Shown piece by piece: positions 1 through 7,107 of a DNA stretch of 41,803 bases. Within the stretch, counting starts at the first letter, position 1. The number at the start of each line of letters is the position of its first letter. The DNA comes from Actinomycetota bacterium. GTDB taxonomy: Bacteria; Actinomycetota; Actinomycetes; Actinomycetales; Microbacteriaceae. The notes under the pieces are model-generated. The model was not told the DNA's origin and did not search any database. It saw only the letters and a program-made list of their open reading frames with translations. The translations under genes were made by a program, and so were the position numbers. The stretch lies in assembly GCA_018268435.1 (NCBI GenBank), contig JAFDWP010000085.1:1-41803 (forward strand), read 5' to 3'.

Positions 1-42
1 CTTCAGGCCCGTCGTCTCGCTGCCCTCGCTCAGGAACCGGGG

Positions 43-1119
43 CTACTCGCCGATGCGGGTGCCGTTCTCGTCCCAGTGCGCGGCGACCTTCTTCGAGGGC
101 TGCACTCGCGGGGGCTCGCCCGGCATCTTGGGGAACTCGGGCGGGAACGGCATCTCGCCCTGACCGTTCTCGACGTCGCGGTCCCACCAGCTCAGCAGCG
201 TCTCGATGCGCCCCGGCGCGTCCTGCATGCGCGCCCACGGGTCGCCGATGTCGGCGAGGCGCTGCGGCACAGTGCGCACGGTGAACCGCTTCGGATCCAC
301 GTCGTACAGCTCGTCCCACTCGATCGGCGTCGACACGGTCGCCTCCGGCAGGGCGCGCGGGCTGTACGCACCGGCCATCGTGCGGTCGCGGTTGGCCTGG
401 TTGAAGTCGACGAAGATGCGCGTCCCGCGCTCCTCCTTCCACCACGCCGTGGTCACCCGGTCCGGCATCCGCCGCTCCAGTTCGCGCCCCGCCGCGATCA
501 CGGCGTGCCGCACCACGAGGAACTCCCACTCCGGCACGATCGGGCAGAACACGTGCAGCCCGCGGTTGCCGCTGGTCTTGATGAACGCCTCCAGCCCCGC
601 CTCGCGCAGCACGGCGCGCAGCTCGCGCGCGGCCGGGATCGCCTCGGCGATGCCGGTGCCGGGCTGCGGGTCGAGGTCGATCCGCAGCTCCACCGGGTTG
701 TCGGTGTCGGACGCGAGCGATGCCCACGGGTGGAACACCACGGTGTTCATCTGCACGGCCCACACGATCGACGCCGTCTCGGTGAGCACGATCTGCGGAT
801 GCGTGCGGCCGCTGTTGTACGTGCACATCACACTCTGCACGAAGCCCGGGGTGCCCTTGGGCGGGTTCTTCGAGAAGAAGCTCTCGTTGCGCGCGGAGGC
901 CGGGCCGATCCCGTCGCGGTAGCGCTCCAGCGACACCGGCCGGTTCCCGGTCGACCTGAGGAAGGGGGTCGAGACGGTCTGCACGTACTCGGCGAGCTCG
1001 CCCTTGGTGAGGGGGCCGCCCTCGGCCTCGGGCCAGACCACGCGATTGGGGCTGGAGAGGTCCAGCGACCGCTCGCCGTCGGGCCCGGGGATGCTCAGCG
1101 TGATGCGCTCGGATGCCAT
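43..1119 (-). CDS. Stand-alone LigD-type DNA polymerase/primase domain protein
   Basis: This 358-residue protein is the archaeo-eukaryotic primase-like polymerase domain of the LigD family, which extends and fills in ends during non-homologous end joining. Visible motifs are RIDLDPQPG (the metal-binding Asp pair), SGNRGLHV (catalytic His region) and TRIFVDFNQ (third Asp). There is no ligase or nuclease domain; stand-alone polymerase proteins of this kind are common in actinobacteria beside separately encoded ligases. I take the ATG at 1119 because the family sequence begins shortly after it and because a -10-like TACCCT lies exactly 6 nt upstream with no Shine-Dalgarno, so the mRNA may be leaderless. 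The frame stays open further upstream, but that part has no family similarity. Bases 1-42 are too short to assign. The family call is firm; a role in end joining is inferred from the family. Confidence 0.9.
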   Translation of the reverse strand: MASERITLSIPGPDGERSLDLSSPNRVVWPEAEGGPLTKGELAEYVQTVSTPFLRSTGNRPVSLERYRDGIGPASARNESFFSKNPPKGTPGFVQSVMCTYNSGRTHPQIVLTETASIVWAVQMNTVVFHPWASLASDTDNPVELRIDLDPQPGTGIAEAIPAARELRAVLREAGLEAFIKTSGNRGLHVFCPIVPEWEFLVVRHAVIAAGRELERRMPDRVTTAWWKEERGTRIFVDFNQANRDRTMAGAYSPRALPEATVSTPIEWDELYDVDPKRFTVRTVPQRLADIGDPWARMQDAPGRIETLLSWWDRDVENGQGEMPFPPEFPKMPGEPPRVQPSKKVAAHWDENGTRIGE

Positions 1120-1201
1120 GTCTCGAGGGTAGGGCGCGCCTGCGACGGCGCGCCAGAGCGCGGGCGCCGAGGCGCTGCCGCGGGCGCCCGAGCGGGCAGG
1201 A

Positions 1202-2230
1202 TCAGGCCGCCGTGCGCGCCTCGCCGAGGTCCAGGAAGACCTCGGTGTTGAACCGGTACGCCGTGCGCACCTCGTCGAGCATCCGGCGCTGCTCGTCCTC
1301 GTCGAGCGTCGCCCCGAAGTCGTCCAGGACCGCCCGATAGGCGTCCTTGAAGGCGGCGGGATCGCCGAGCTCGGCGAAGTCGTAGAACGCGACACCGTCG
1401 CCGTCGAAGCCGAACTGCGCGGCCGTGCGGCGGGCGATGAGCTGACCCCCGGAGAGGTCGCCGAGATAGCGCGTGTAGTGGTGCGCGACGATCCCCGCGA
1501 TCCATCCCTCCGCGGCCACCGCGCGGATCCGCGCCGCGTAGGCGGCGGTCGCCGGCAGCGCGGCGATCCGCGCGCGCCACTGCGCGCCCAGCAGGTGGGC
1601 GAGGTCGCGCTCCAGCGCGTCCCGACGCTCGAGTCCCTTCGGGTGCAGCGCGGCGAGAGCCGGATCCGCGGCGAGCTGCGCGGACGCCTCCTCCAGCGCC
1701 TCGTACATGAACCAGTGTTGCGCCACGAGGTCGGTGTAGTCGCCGAGCGTGCCGCGTCCGCGCATGATGTCGGTCATGAACGTGGCGCCCTCGCTGTCGC
1801 CGTGATCGGTCCAGGTCGCCTCGCGAAGGCGCCGGGAGAACGAGACCCCGCCGTCGGCCTGATCCGGCGCCGTGGCCGGACCGCCGTGGCCATGACCGTG
1901 ATGCGGGTGCGCCGCGCCTCCCGCCGGGGCGCCGTGCTCCTCGCGCGGGGGCACGCCGAGTCGCTCGCAGGCCGTGCGGTACAGCATCGTGACGGCCCGG
2001 CGGATCTGCGGGCGCTCGGTGATCGCACCGTCCTGCCAGGGGACGACCAGCTCGTGCTCGCCGCGCGGGTCGGTGACCGCCCAGGTGCCGCCGCCGACAT
2101 CCACCCCGGTCATCCGGGCCGTCGTGGCGTCGGGCAGGCCGAACGCGCGCACGATCAGCAGGTTGTCGTCTCGGTGGTCGTCGTTCATGTGCGCGGTCAC
2201 CGCGGTGACGACGGTCTGGTCGAAGGTCAT
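1202..2230 (-). CDS. DUF2470-heme oxygenase fusion (biliverdin-producing)
   Basis: This 342-residue protein oxidises heme to biliverdin, CO and free iron. Residues about 1-95 form a DUF2470 domain (MNDDHRDDNLLIVRAFG), a fold related to the C-terminal part of heme-utilisation/PNPOx-like proteins. A His-rich linker (HPHHGHGHGG, about residues 107-116) follows, then a heme oxygenase domain from about residue 128 to the end. That domain shows the proximal-His region (WTDHGDSEGATFM) and the distal-helix glycine motif (YLGDLSGGQLIARR). Single heme oxygenases are about 215 residues, so the extra length is the fused N-terminus. An IdeR/DtxR box overlaps the promoter, which predicts repression under iron sufficiency. 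The ATG at 2230 follows a modest GGGGA ribosome site. The enzyme class is clear; a DUF2470 role in heme handling is inference. Confidence 0.93.
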   Translation of the reverse strand: MTFDQTVVTAVTAHMNDDHRDDNLLIVRAFGLPDATTARMTGVDVGGGTWAVTDPRGEHELVVPWQDGAITERPQIRRAVTMLYRTACERLGVPPREEHGAPAGGAAHPHHGHGHGGPATAPDQADGGVSFSRRLREATWTDHGDSEGATFMTDIMRGRGTLGDYTDLVAQHWFMYEALEEASAQLAADPALAALHPKGLERRDALERDLAHLLGAQWRARIAALPATAAYAARIRAVAAEGWIAGIVAHHYTRYLGDLSGGQLIARRTAAQFGFDGDGVAFYDFAELGDPAAFKDAYRAVLDDFGATLDEDEQRRMLDEVRTAYRFNTEVFLDLGEARTAA

Positions 2231-2248
2231 GGCAAGTCCCCAGGAGTA

Positions 2249-2267
2249 TTAGGTAAGGCTTACCAAT
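2249..2267. promoter_or_regulatory. IdeR/DtxR iron box upstream of heme oxygenase
   Basis: The 19-mer TTAGGTAAGGCTTACCAAT matches the known DtxR/IdeR consensus TWAGGTWAGSCTWACCTWA at nearly every position. It lies 19 bases upstream of the heme oxygenase ATG and overlaps a -10-like TAATAC read on the minus strand (2252 to 2247). Fe(II)-loaded IdeR/DtxR bound here would block transcription. Recognised by eye from consensus, not scored. Confidence 0.85.
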
Positions 2268-2308
2268 TCAAGCATGAGAGGCACGCCCCTGTCATCCCTC
2301 GGACGCGG

Positions 2309-3199
2309 TCAGCGCAGCACCCGTCCGGCTTCCGCGCGGATCTCCGCCGCGATCGCGTCGAGCAGCTCGGAGCGCAGGCCCCACTGCTGCCAGTACAGCG
2401 GCGTCGTCGTCTCCGCGTCGTCGAGGCGCACGAGCCGCCCCTCGGCGAGGCCGGGCTCGGCATGCGGCACCGGGAGCAGCGCCCACCCGAGTCCGAGCTC
2501 CACGGCGACCGAGAAGTCCGCGGACGCCGGCACATGGTGCCGCGGCACGGGCCACGGGTCCACGCCGCGACCGCGCAGCCAGTCCTGCTGCAGGACATCC
2601 CGGCGATCGAAGTCCACGAACGGCGCGCGGGCGAGCGCCGCGGGCGTGACGCCGTCCGGGAACCAGCGGCGTGCGAACCCGGGTGCCGCCGCCGCGACGT
2701 AGCGCAGCGCCCCCAACGCCTCGACCCGACACCCCCCGACCGGCTCGGACTCGCTGGTCACCGCCGCCATGACGGCACCGGACTCGAGCAGCCGCGCCGT
2801 GAAGTTCTGGTCGTCGCGATGCAGGTCGAACTCGACGTCGTGCCGCTCGGAGAGCCGCGCGAGCGGCGCGAGGAACCACGTCGCCATGGAGTCGGCGTTG
2901 ACGGCGAGCGGGATCCGCACCCGGGCCCCCTGGGCCTCGCCGGCCAGGCCCGAGCCGGCGATCGCCTCGCGTTCGAGGAGCGCGACCTGACGCCCGAACC
3001 GCGCGATCGCCTCCCCTGCCTCGGTCGCCCGCACGGGCTTGCTCCGCACGAGCAGGATCCGGCCGAGCTGCTGCTCGAGCGTCTTGATCCGCTGGCTCAC
3101 CGCGGAGGGGGTCAGCAGCAGCCGCCGGGCCGCCGCGTCGAAGCTGCCCTCGTCGAGCGCCACGGCGACTGTCCGCGCCGCTTCCGGATCCACCTGCAC
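2309..3199 (-). CDS. lysG: LysR-family regulator LysG/ArgP, controls lysine exporter
   Basis: This 296-residue LysR-type regulator has an N-terminal winged helix-turn-helix (about residues 15-60, SFDAAARRLLLTPSAVSQRIKTLEQQLG) and a C-terminal effector-binding domain. The DNA-binding half closely resembles ArgP/LysG (IciA), which senses basic amino acids and activates lysE in Corynebacterium glutamicum. It is transcribed divergently from lysE across a 71-base gap, the arrangement known for lysG/lysE. The start is GTG at 3199; an ATG two bases upstream is in another frame. The intergenic DNA is AT-rich for this genome (3201-3240) and should hold the LysG site, but I cannot define it. Identity is well supported by sequence and context together. 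Confidence 0.9.
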   Translation of the reverse strand: MQVDPEAARTVAVALDEGSFDAAARRLLLTPSAVSQRIKTLEQQLGRILLVRSKPVRATEAGEAIARFGRQVALLEREAIAGSGLAGEAQGARVRIPLAVNADSMATWFLAPLARLSERHDVEFDLHRDDQNFTARLLESGAVMAAVTSESEPVGGCRVEALGALRYVAAAAPGFARRWFPDGVTPAALARAPFVDFDRRDVLQQDWLRGRGVDPWPVPRHHVPASADFSVAVELGLGWALLPVPHAEPGLAEGRLVRLDDAETTTPLYWQQWGLRSELLDAIAAEIRAEAGRVLR

Positions 3200-3270
3200 A
3201 TCAGAGATCCTAATCTTGCTTTAACGATCTTCGCTGGTGCTGAAGTGCACGGCGGTCATAGCCTCGATCC

Positions 3271-3933
3271 GTGCTCATCCTGCTCTCCGGCCTCGGCCTC
3301 ATGTTCTCGCTCATCATCGCCGTCGGCGCCCAGAACGTGTACGTGCTGCGCCAGGGCCTGCGCCGCGAGCACGTGTTGCCGGTCGTGCTGATCTGCGCAG
3401 CCTCCGACGCGGCCCTCGTGCTGGCGGGAACGGCGGGGCTCGGCTATCTCGTGAAGACGCTGCCGTGGCTCATCGTCGTTGCGCGCTGGGCGGGCGCGGT
3501 CTCGCTCGTGGTCTACGGGATCCTCGCCGCGCGGCGCGCCTGGGGCTCCGCCGGGGAGGCGCTGGTCGCGGACACCGCGGAGGGCGCCGCGGACGCCGCC
3601 GCGGCCGGAGGCACGGCCACCCTCACCCGCACCGCCCCGCTGGCACCGGTGATCCTCGCCACGCTCGCGTTCACCTGGCTGAACCCCAACGTGTACCTCG
3701 ACACGGTGCTGCTCATCGGCGGCATCGCCGCGACGCATGGCGACGACCGCTGGCTGTTCGCCGCCGGCGCGATCACGGCCAGCGTCGCGTGGTTCTTCGC
3801 GCTCGGCTACGGCGCGCGTCACCTCGGCCGCTGGCTGCGCACGCCCCGCGCCTGGCGGATCCTGGACACCGTGATCGCTGCGCTGCTGGTGGTGATGGGC
3901 ATCGGGCTGGTGCTGCCGGTCTTCGTCGGCTGA
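3271..3933 (+). CDS. lysE: LysE-family basic amino acid exporter
   Basis: This 220-residue integral membrane protein of the LysE translocator family exports L-lysine and L-arginine. It begins with a hydrophobic helix followed by the family motif IIAVGAQNVYVLRQGL (about residues 14-29). It has five to six predicted membrane segments and the conserved TLAFTWLNPNVYLDTVLL region (about 130-147). A charged/Ala-rich loop (about 90-120) separates the halves. The GTG start at 3271 has no Shine-Dalgarno; TAGCCT lies at 3259-3264, exactly 6 nt before it, suggesting a leaderless transcript. The divergent lysG gene supports basic amino acid export over other LysE-family substrates. Confidence 0.92.
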   Translation: MLILLSGLGLMFSLIIAVGAQNVYVLRQGLRREHVLPVVLICAASDAALVLAGTAGLGYLVKTLPWLIVVARWAGAVSLVVYGILAARRAWGSAGEALVADTAEGAADAAAAGGTATLTRTAPLAPVILATLAFTWLNPNVYLDTVLLIGGIAATHGDDRWLFAAGAITASVAWFFALGYGARHLGRWLRTPRAWRILDTVIAALLVVMGIGLVLPVFVG

Positions 3934-3976
3934 CCCGACGGCCGGCCGCGATCGAGCACCCCCGCGCCGCCTCGCC

Positions 3977-4549
3977 CTAGGCGTCCGCGGCCTCGACGCC
4001 CGTCTCCCCCGCCCCCTCGGTCGCGGCGAGCGCACGAAGGAAGCGGGTCGCCGCCCGGCGTTCGTCGGAGGACATGCCCGCCGCGACGTCGAAGCGCCGC
4101 GCATGCAGACGGCCGACGCCCTCTCGGGCCGCCGCCCGCGTCGAGGGCGTCACCTGCAGCACGATCGAGCGGCGGTCCGTCGGATGCGGGCGCCGAACGA
4201 GGTGCCCTGCGCTCTCGAGCCGGTCGAGCATCTTCGTCGTCGCGGCGGTGCTGATGCCCAGGTGCTGGGCGAGTGCACGCGCCGTCGCGAGCTCTCCGGC
4301 GTTGGCCGACGCGATCAGGAACCGCACCGCGCGCATATCGGTGCGGTTCAGGTTCATGTAGCGACGGGATGCCTCGCTCATCCGCTCGGCGGCGCCGTGC
4401 CAGGCCCGCAGGGCGGACATCAGCGCGACGATCTCGTCGACCTCACCGTCGGAGAGTCGGTCGCGATCCACCAGCTCGCGCGCGGGGTCGATGACGCGCG
4501 GATCGATCATCGCCTGATCGATGCGGCTCTCGGAATCGGGGACTTCCAC
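3977..4549 (-). CDS. MarR-family repressor of carotenoid operon (CrtR-like)
   Basis: This 190-residue MarR-type regulator has a winged helix with recognition region LAQHLGISTAATTKMLDRLESAGHLVRR (about residues 94-121) and the wing DRRSIVLQVT. Helical dimerisation segments lie on both sides. It is divergent from the carotenoid operon. In C. glutamicum the equivalent gene, crtR, encodes a MarR repressor of crtE that responds to isoprenoid pyrophosphates, so I infer the same job here. The start is GTG at 4549, supported by TAGAGT at 4561-4556 exactly 6 nt upstream (leaderless pattern). The next upstream in-frame ATG (4567) is followed almost at once by a stop. The perfect CTAACC-A-GGTTAG repeat in the gap is its likely operator. 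Confidence 0.85.
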   Translation of the reverse strand: MEVPDSESRIDQAMIDPRVIDPARELVDRDRLSDGEVDEIVALMSALRAWHGAAERMSEASRRYMNLNRTDMRAVRFLIASANAGELATARALAQHLGISTAATTKMLDRLESAGHLVRRPHPTDRRSIVLQVTPSTRAAAREGVGRLHARRFDVAAGMSSDERRAATRFLRALAATEGAGETGVEAADA

Positions 4550-4578
4550 GGAAGGACTCTATGCCATAGGGTTGACTG

Positions 4579-4591
4579 CTAACCAGGTTAG
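4579..4591. promoter_or_regulatory. Probable MarR/CrtR operator
   Basis: CTAACCAGGTTAG is a perfect 6-1-6 inverted repeat in the gap between the marR gene and idi. It sits where the -35 region of the regulator's own promoter should fall and just downstream of a TTGACT (4572-4577) reading toward idi. One repressor bound here could control both directions. Inferred from symmetry and position. Confidence 0.7.
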
Positions 4592-4622
4592 TATTCTTCT
4601 CAGCTAGACAAAGGGGGGTCCT

Positions 4623-5180
4623 GTGAGCACCGACATGGAGCGGGTCGTTCTGCTGAGCGCCGAGGGATCGGAGATCGGCACGGCCCCCAAGAGCAGCGTG
4701 CACGGCGCGGCCACCCGCCTGCATCTGGCGTTCTCCTGCCACGTGTTCGACCCCCGGGGGCGACTGCTGGTCACGCGGCGCGCCCTCACGAAGGCTGCCT
4801 GGCCGGGCGTCTGGACCAATGCGTTCTGCGGGCACCCCGCGCCGGGCGAGGAGCTCCTGGCCGCGGTGCGGCGCCGCGCCGAGCACGAGCTGGGGCTCGC
4901 ACTCGACACCGTGGAGCCGGTGCTGCCGTTCTTCCGGTATCGCGCGACAGACGCGGCCGGGGTCGTCGAGAACGAGATCTGCCCGGTGTACCTCGCCACG
5001 ACGTCGCACGACCCGCGCCCGCACCCCGACGAGGTGATCGAGCACCGCTGGGTGGATCGCGAAGACCTCGCCGAATCGGTGCGCCGCGCTCCGTGGGCCT
5101 TCAGCCCCTGGCTCGTGCTGCAGGCGCGGCTGCTCCCGTTCCTCGGCGGCGGAACCGCGAGCGAGGAGCTGGCCTCATGA
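4623..5180 (+). CDS. idi: Isopentenyl-diphosphate delta-isomerase, type I
   Basis: This 185-residue enzyme interconverts IPP and DMAPP, supplying the primer for prenyl chain building. It has the Nudix-like type I fold with the catalytic Cys in WTNAFCGHP (about residues 63-71). The second catalytic residue is the Glu in VENEICPVY (about 115-123), and a metal-binding His lies in RLHLAFSCHVF. The start is GTG at 4623, with a strong AAGGGGGG ribosome site at 4611-4618. It is the first gene of the carotenoid operon, and its TGA overlaps the ATG of crtE by 4 bases (ATGA), so translation is probably coupled. Length and motifs are standard for the family. Confidence 0.95.
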   Translation: MSTDMERVVLLSAEGSEIGTAPKSSVHGAATRLHLAFSCHVFDPRGRLLVTRRALTKAAWPGVWTNAFCGHPAPGEELLAAVRRRAEHELGLALDTVEPVLPFFRYRATDAAGVVENEICPVYLATTSHDPRPHPDEVIEHRWVDREDLAESVRRAPWAFSPWLVLQARLLPFLGGGTASEELAS

Positions 5181-6232
5181 GCGACCGCGCGCTCTCCCCC
5201 GATGTGCTCGCCGACGTCGAGACCGTGATCGACGACTGCTTCCGCGAGGTGGCGGGACGGATCGGCGACTTCGAGGGCATCGATGAGGTCTGGGAGCAGG
5301 TGCGCGAGGGCGCGGCGGGCGGCAAGCTGCTGCGCCCCCGGCTGCTGCTCTGCGCACACCGCGCGTTCCCGGGCGGCTCCGCTGAGGACGCGATCCGCAC
5401 GGCGGCGGCGCTCGAGCTGCTCCACCTGGCCTTCCTCCTGCACGACGACGTCATCGACCGCGATCTCGTCCGCCGCGGCGGCCCCAACCTGATCGCGCGG
5501 CGCCGGGACGCCGCCCGCGCCCTCGGTTCCGATGAGGCGACCGCGCTCCGCTACGGCGACAGCTGCGCGATCCTCGCCGGCGACCTGCTCCTCTCCGCCG
5601 CGCACCGGCTCATCGCCGACCTCGAGGCCCCGGCGGTGCATCGGCGCGCCCTGCTGGGCGAGCTGGGCGACGCGATCGACGCGGCCGCGGTGGGCGAGCA
5701 CGCGGACGTCCTGCTCAGCCTCCGCGGCGACGCGGATGAGGAGGCGATCCTGCGCACGATGGAGCGCAAGACCGCGCGCTACTCGTTCAGCGCCCCGCTG
5801 CGCATGGGCGCGCTGCTCGGCGGCGCGGATCCGGCCGCGGTCGAGGCGCTGGGCTTCATCGGTGCGACGATCGGCATCGCCTTCCAGGCGCGGGACGATG
5901 TGCTCGGCGTGTTCGGCGACCCCCGACGCACCGGCAAGTCGGTGCTGTCGGACCTCCGCGAGGGCAAGGTCACCCTGCTCGTCGCGTACGCGAAGACGCA
6001 TCCGGCCTGGGCGGGCGCGGCGGGACGATTCGGCGACCCCGGGCTCGACGCGGCGGGCGCGGCCCTGCTCCGCGCCGCGATCGAGGAGTCCGGCGCCCTC
6101 GCCCGCACGGAGGCCGTCATCGCCGGCCTCCTCGCCGACGCCCGCGCGGCGATGCTGCTCGCGGCGCTCCCCTCGCCGCTGGTCGACGACCTGGAGCGGG
6201 TCGTGGAGAGCGCGACGGAGCGCAGCCGATGA
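5177..6232 (+). CDS. crtE: Geranylgeranyl diphosphate synthase
   Basis: This 351-residue trans-prenyltransferase condenses DMAPP/FPP with IPP to make C20 GGPP. The first Asp-rich motif is DDVIDRD (about residues 95-101, in FLLHDDVIDRD). The second is the actinobacterial variant DDVLGVFGDP followed by RRTGKSVLSDLREGK. The KLLRPRLLL stretch near residue 50 supplies the IPP/phosphate-binding Arg and Lys residues. ATG at 5177 overlaps the idi stop by 4 bases, and the 3' end overlaps crtB by 4 bases. As the operon's GGPP source it feeds CrtB; in C. glutamicum GGPP also acts on the CrtR repressor. Confidence 0.94.
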   Translation: MSDRALSPDVLADVETVIDDCFREVAGRIGDFEGIDEVWEQVREGAAGGKLLRPRLLLCAHRAFPGGSAEDAIRTAAALELLHLAFLLHDDVIDRDLVRRGGPNLIARRRDAARALGSDEATALRYGDSCAILAGDLLLSAAHRLIADLEAPAVHRRALLGELGDAIDAAAVGEHADVLLSLRGDADEEAILRTMERKTARYSFSAPLRMGALLGGADPAAVEALGFIGATIGIAFQARDDVLGVFGDPRRTGKSVLSDLREGKVTLLVAYAKTHPAWAGAAGRFGDPGLDAAGAALLRAAIEESGALARTEAVIAGLLADARAAMLLAALPSPLVDDLERVVESATERSR

Positions 6233-7107
6233 CCGGCCTCGCGGGCCTGGCGCTCTACGATCACGCGGCCGCACGCGGATCCGCCCAGGTCCTGGACAGC
6301 TACTCCACCTCGTTCCGCCTCGCGAGCCGGCTCTGCTCGGCCGGGGTGCGCGCCGACCTCGCCGCGATCTACGCGCTCGTCCGGGTCGCCGACGAGATCG
6401 TCGACGGCTGCGCGGCGGACGCCGGGCTCTCCTCCCCGCAGTGCCGAGCGGTGCTGGACGGGCTCGAGCATGAGGTCGAGGGAGCGCTGGGCTCGGGCTA
6501 CAGCGCGAACCTCGTCGTGCACGCGTTCGCGATGACGGCGCGCGCCGTGGGGATCGGCGCGGACCTGACCCGGCCGTTCTTCGCCTCGATGCGTCGCGAC
6601 CTCGCCCCCCTCATGTTCGCCGAGGAGCGCGAGCTCGACGCGTACGTGCACGGATCGGCCGAGGTCGTGGGACTCATGTGCCTGGCCTCCTTCCGTCGCG
6701 GACTGCTGCCCGACGAGGTCCGCGACGCGCGCTGGGACCGGGCCGCGATCGCGCTGGGCTCGGCGTTCCAGCGGGTGAACTTCCTCCGGGATCTCGGCGA
6801 GGACGCCGACGGGCTGGGGCGGCGCTACTTCCCCGGCGTGGATCCGCACGCCCTCACCGATGCGCAGCGCGACCGCATCCTCGACGGCGTCGATGCGGAG
6901 CTGGCGATCGCCGGCGCCGTCATCGGCGAGCTTCCCGCGTCGTCGCGCCGCGCCGTCGCGGCGGCGCACCTGCTGTACCGGGAGCTGTCCGTGCGCCTGC
7001 GCCGCACGCCGGCGCGGGTCCTGGTCGCGCGGCGGGTGCGGGTGCCCGCCGCGCGCAAGGCGGCGCTGCTGCTGCGGGCCGCGCTCGGCGGCAAGGGCGC
7101 GCGGTGA
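6229..7107 (+). CDS. crtB: Phytoene synthase
   Basis: This 292-residue squalene/phytoene synthase family enzyme joins two GGPP molecules head to head to give 15-cis-phytoene. Both Asp-rich motifs are visible: VRVADEIVDG (about residues 51-60) and RVNFLRDLGEDADGLGRRYFP (about 182-202), the latter the family signature. The YSTSFRLASRL segment near the N-terminus is also typical. ATG at 6229 overlaps the crtE stop (ATGA), and the stop overlaps the GTG of crtI (GTGA). Length is normal. Confidence 0.95.
   Translation: MTGLAGLALYDHAAARGSAQVLDSYSTSFRLASRLCSAGVRADLAAIYALVRVADEIVDGCAADAGLSSPQCRAVLDGLEHEVEGALGSGYSANLVVHAFAMTARAVGIGADLTRPFFASMRRDLAPLMFAEERELDAYVHGSAEVVGLMCLASFRRGLLPDEVRDARWDRAAIALGSAFQRVNFLRDLGEDADGLGRRYFPGVDPHALTDAQRDRILDGVDAELAIAGAVIGELPASSRRAVAAAHLLYRELSVRLRRTPARVLVARRVRVPAARKAALLLRAALGGKGAR

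Noticed and set aside
1478-3391. A long open frame on the plus strand across the heme oxygenase and lysG genes
   Set aside because: It is opposite two clear genes, has a low-complexity Arg/Gly/Ala/Pro product and no family resemblance. GC-rich DNA leaves such frames open by chance.
4572-4597. TTGACT and TATTCT as a normal -35/-10 pair for the carotenoid operon
   Set aside because: The spacing is only 14 bases, too short for a standard promoter. I keep the operator but do not call this promoter.
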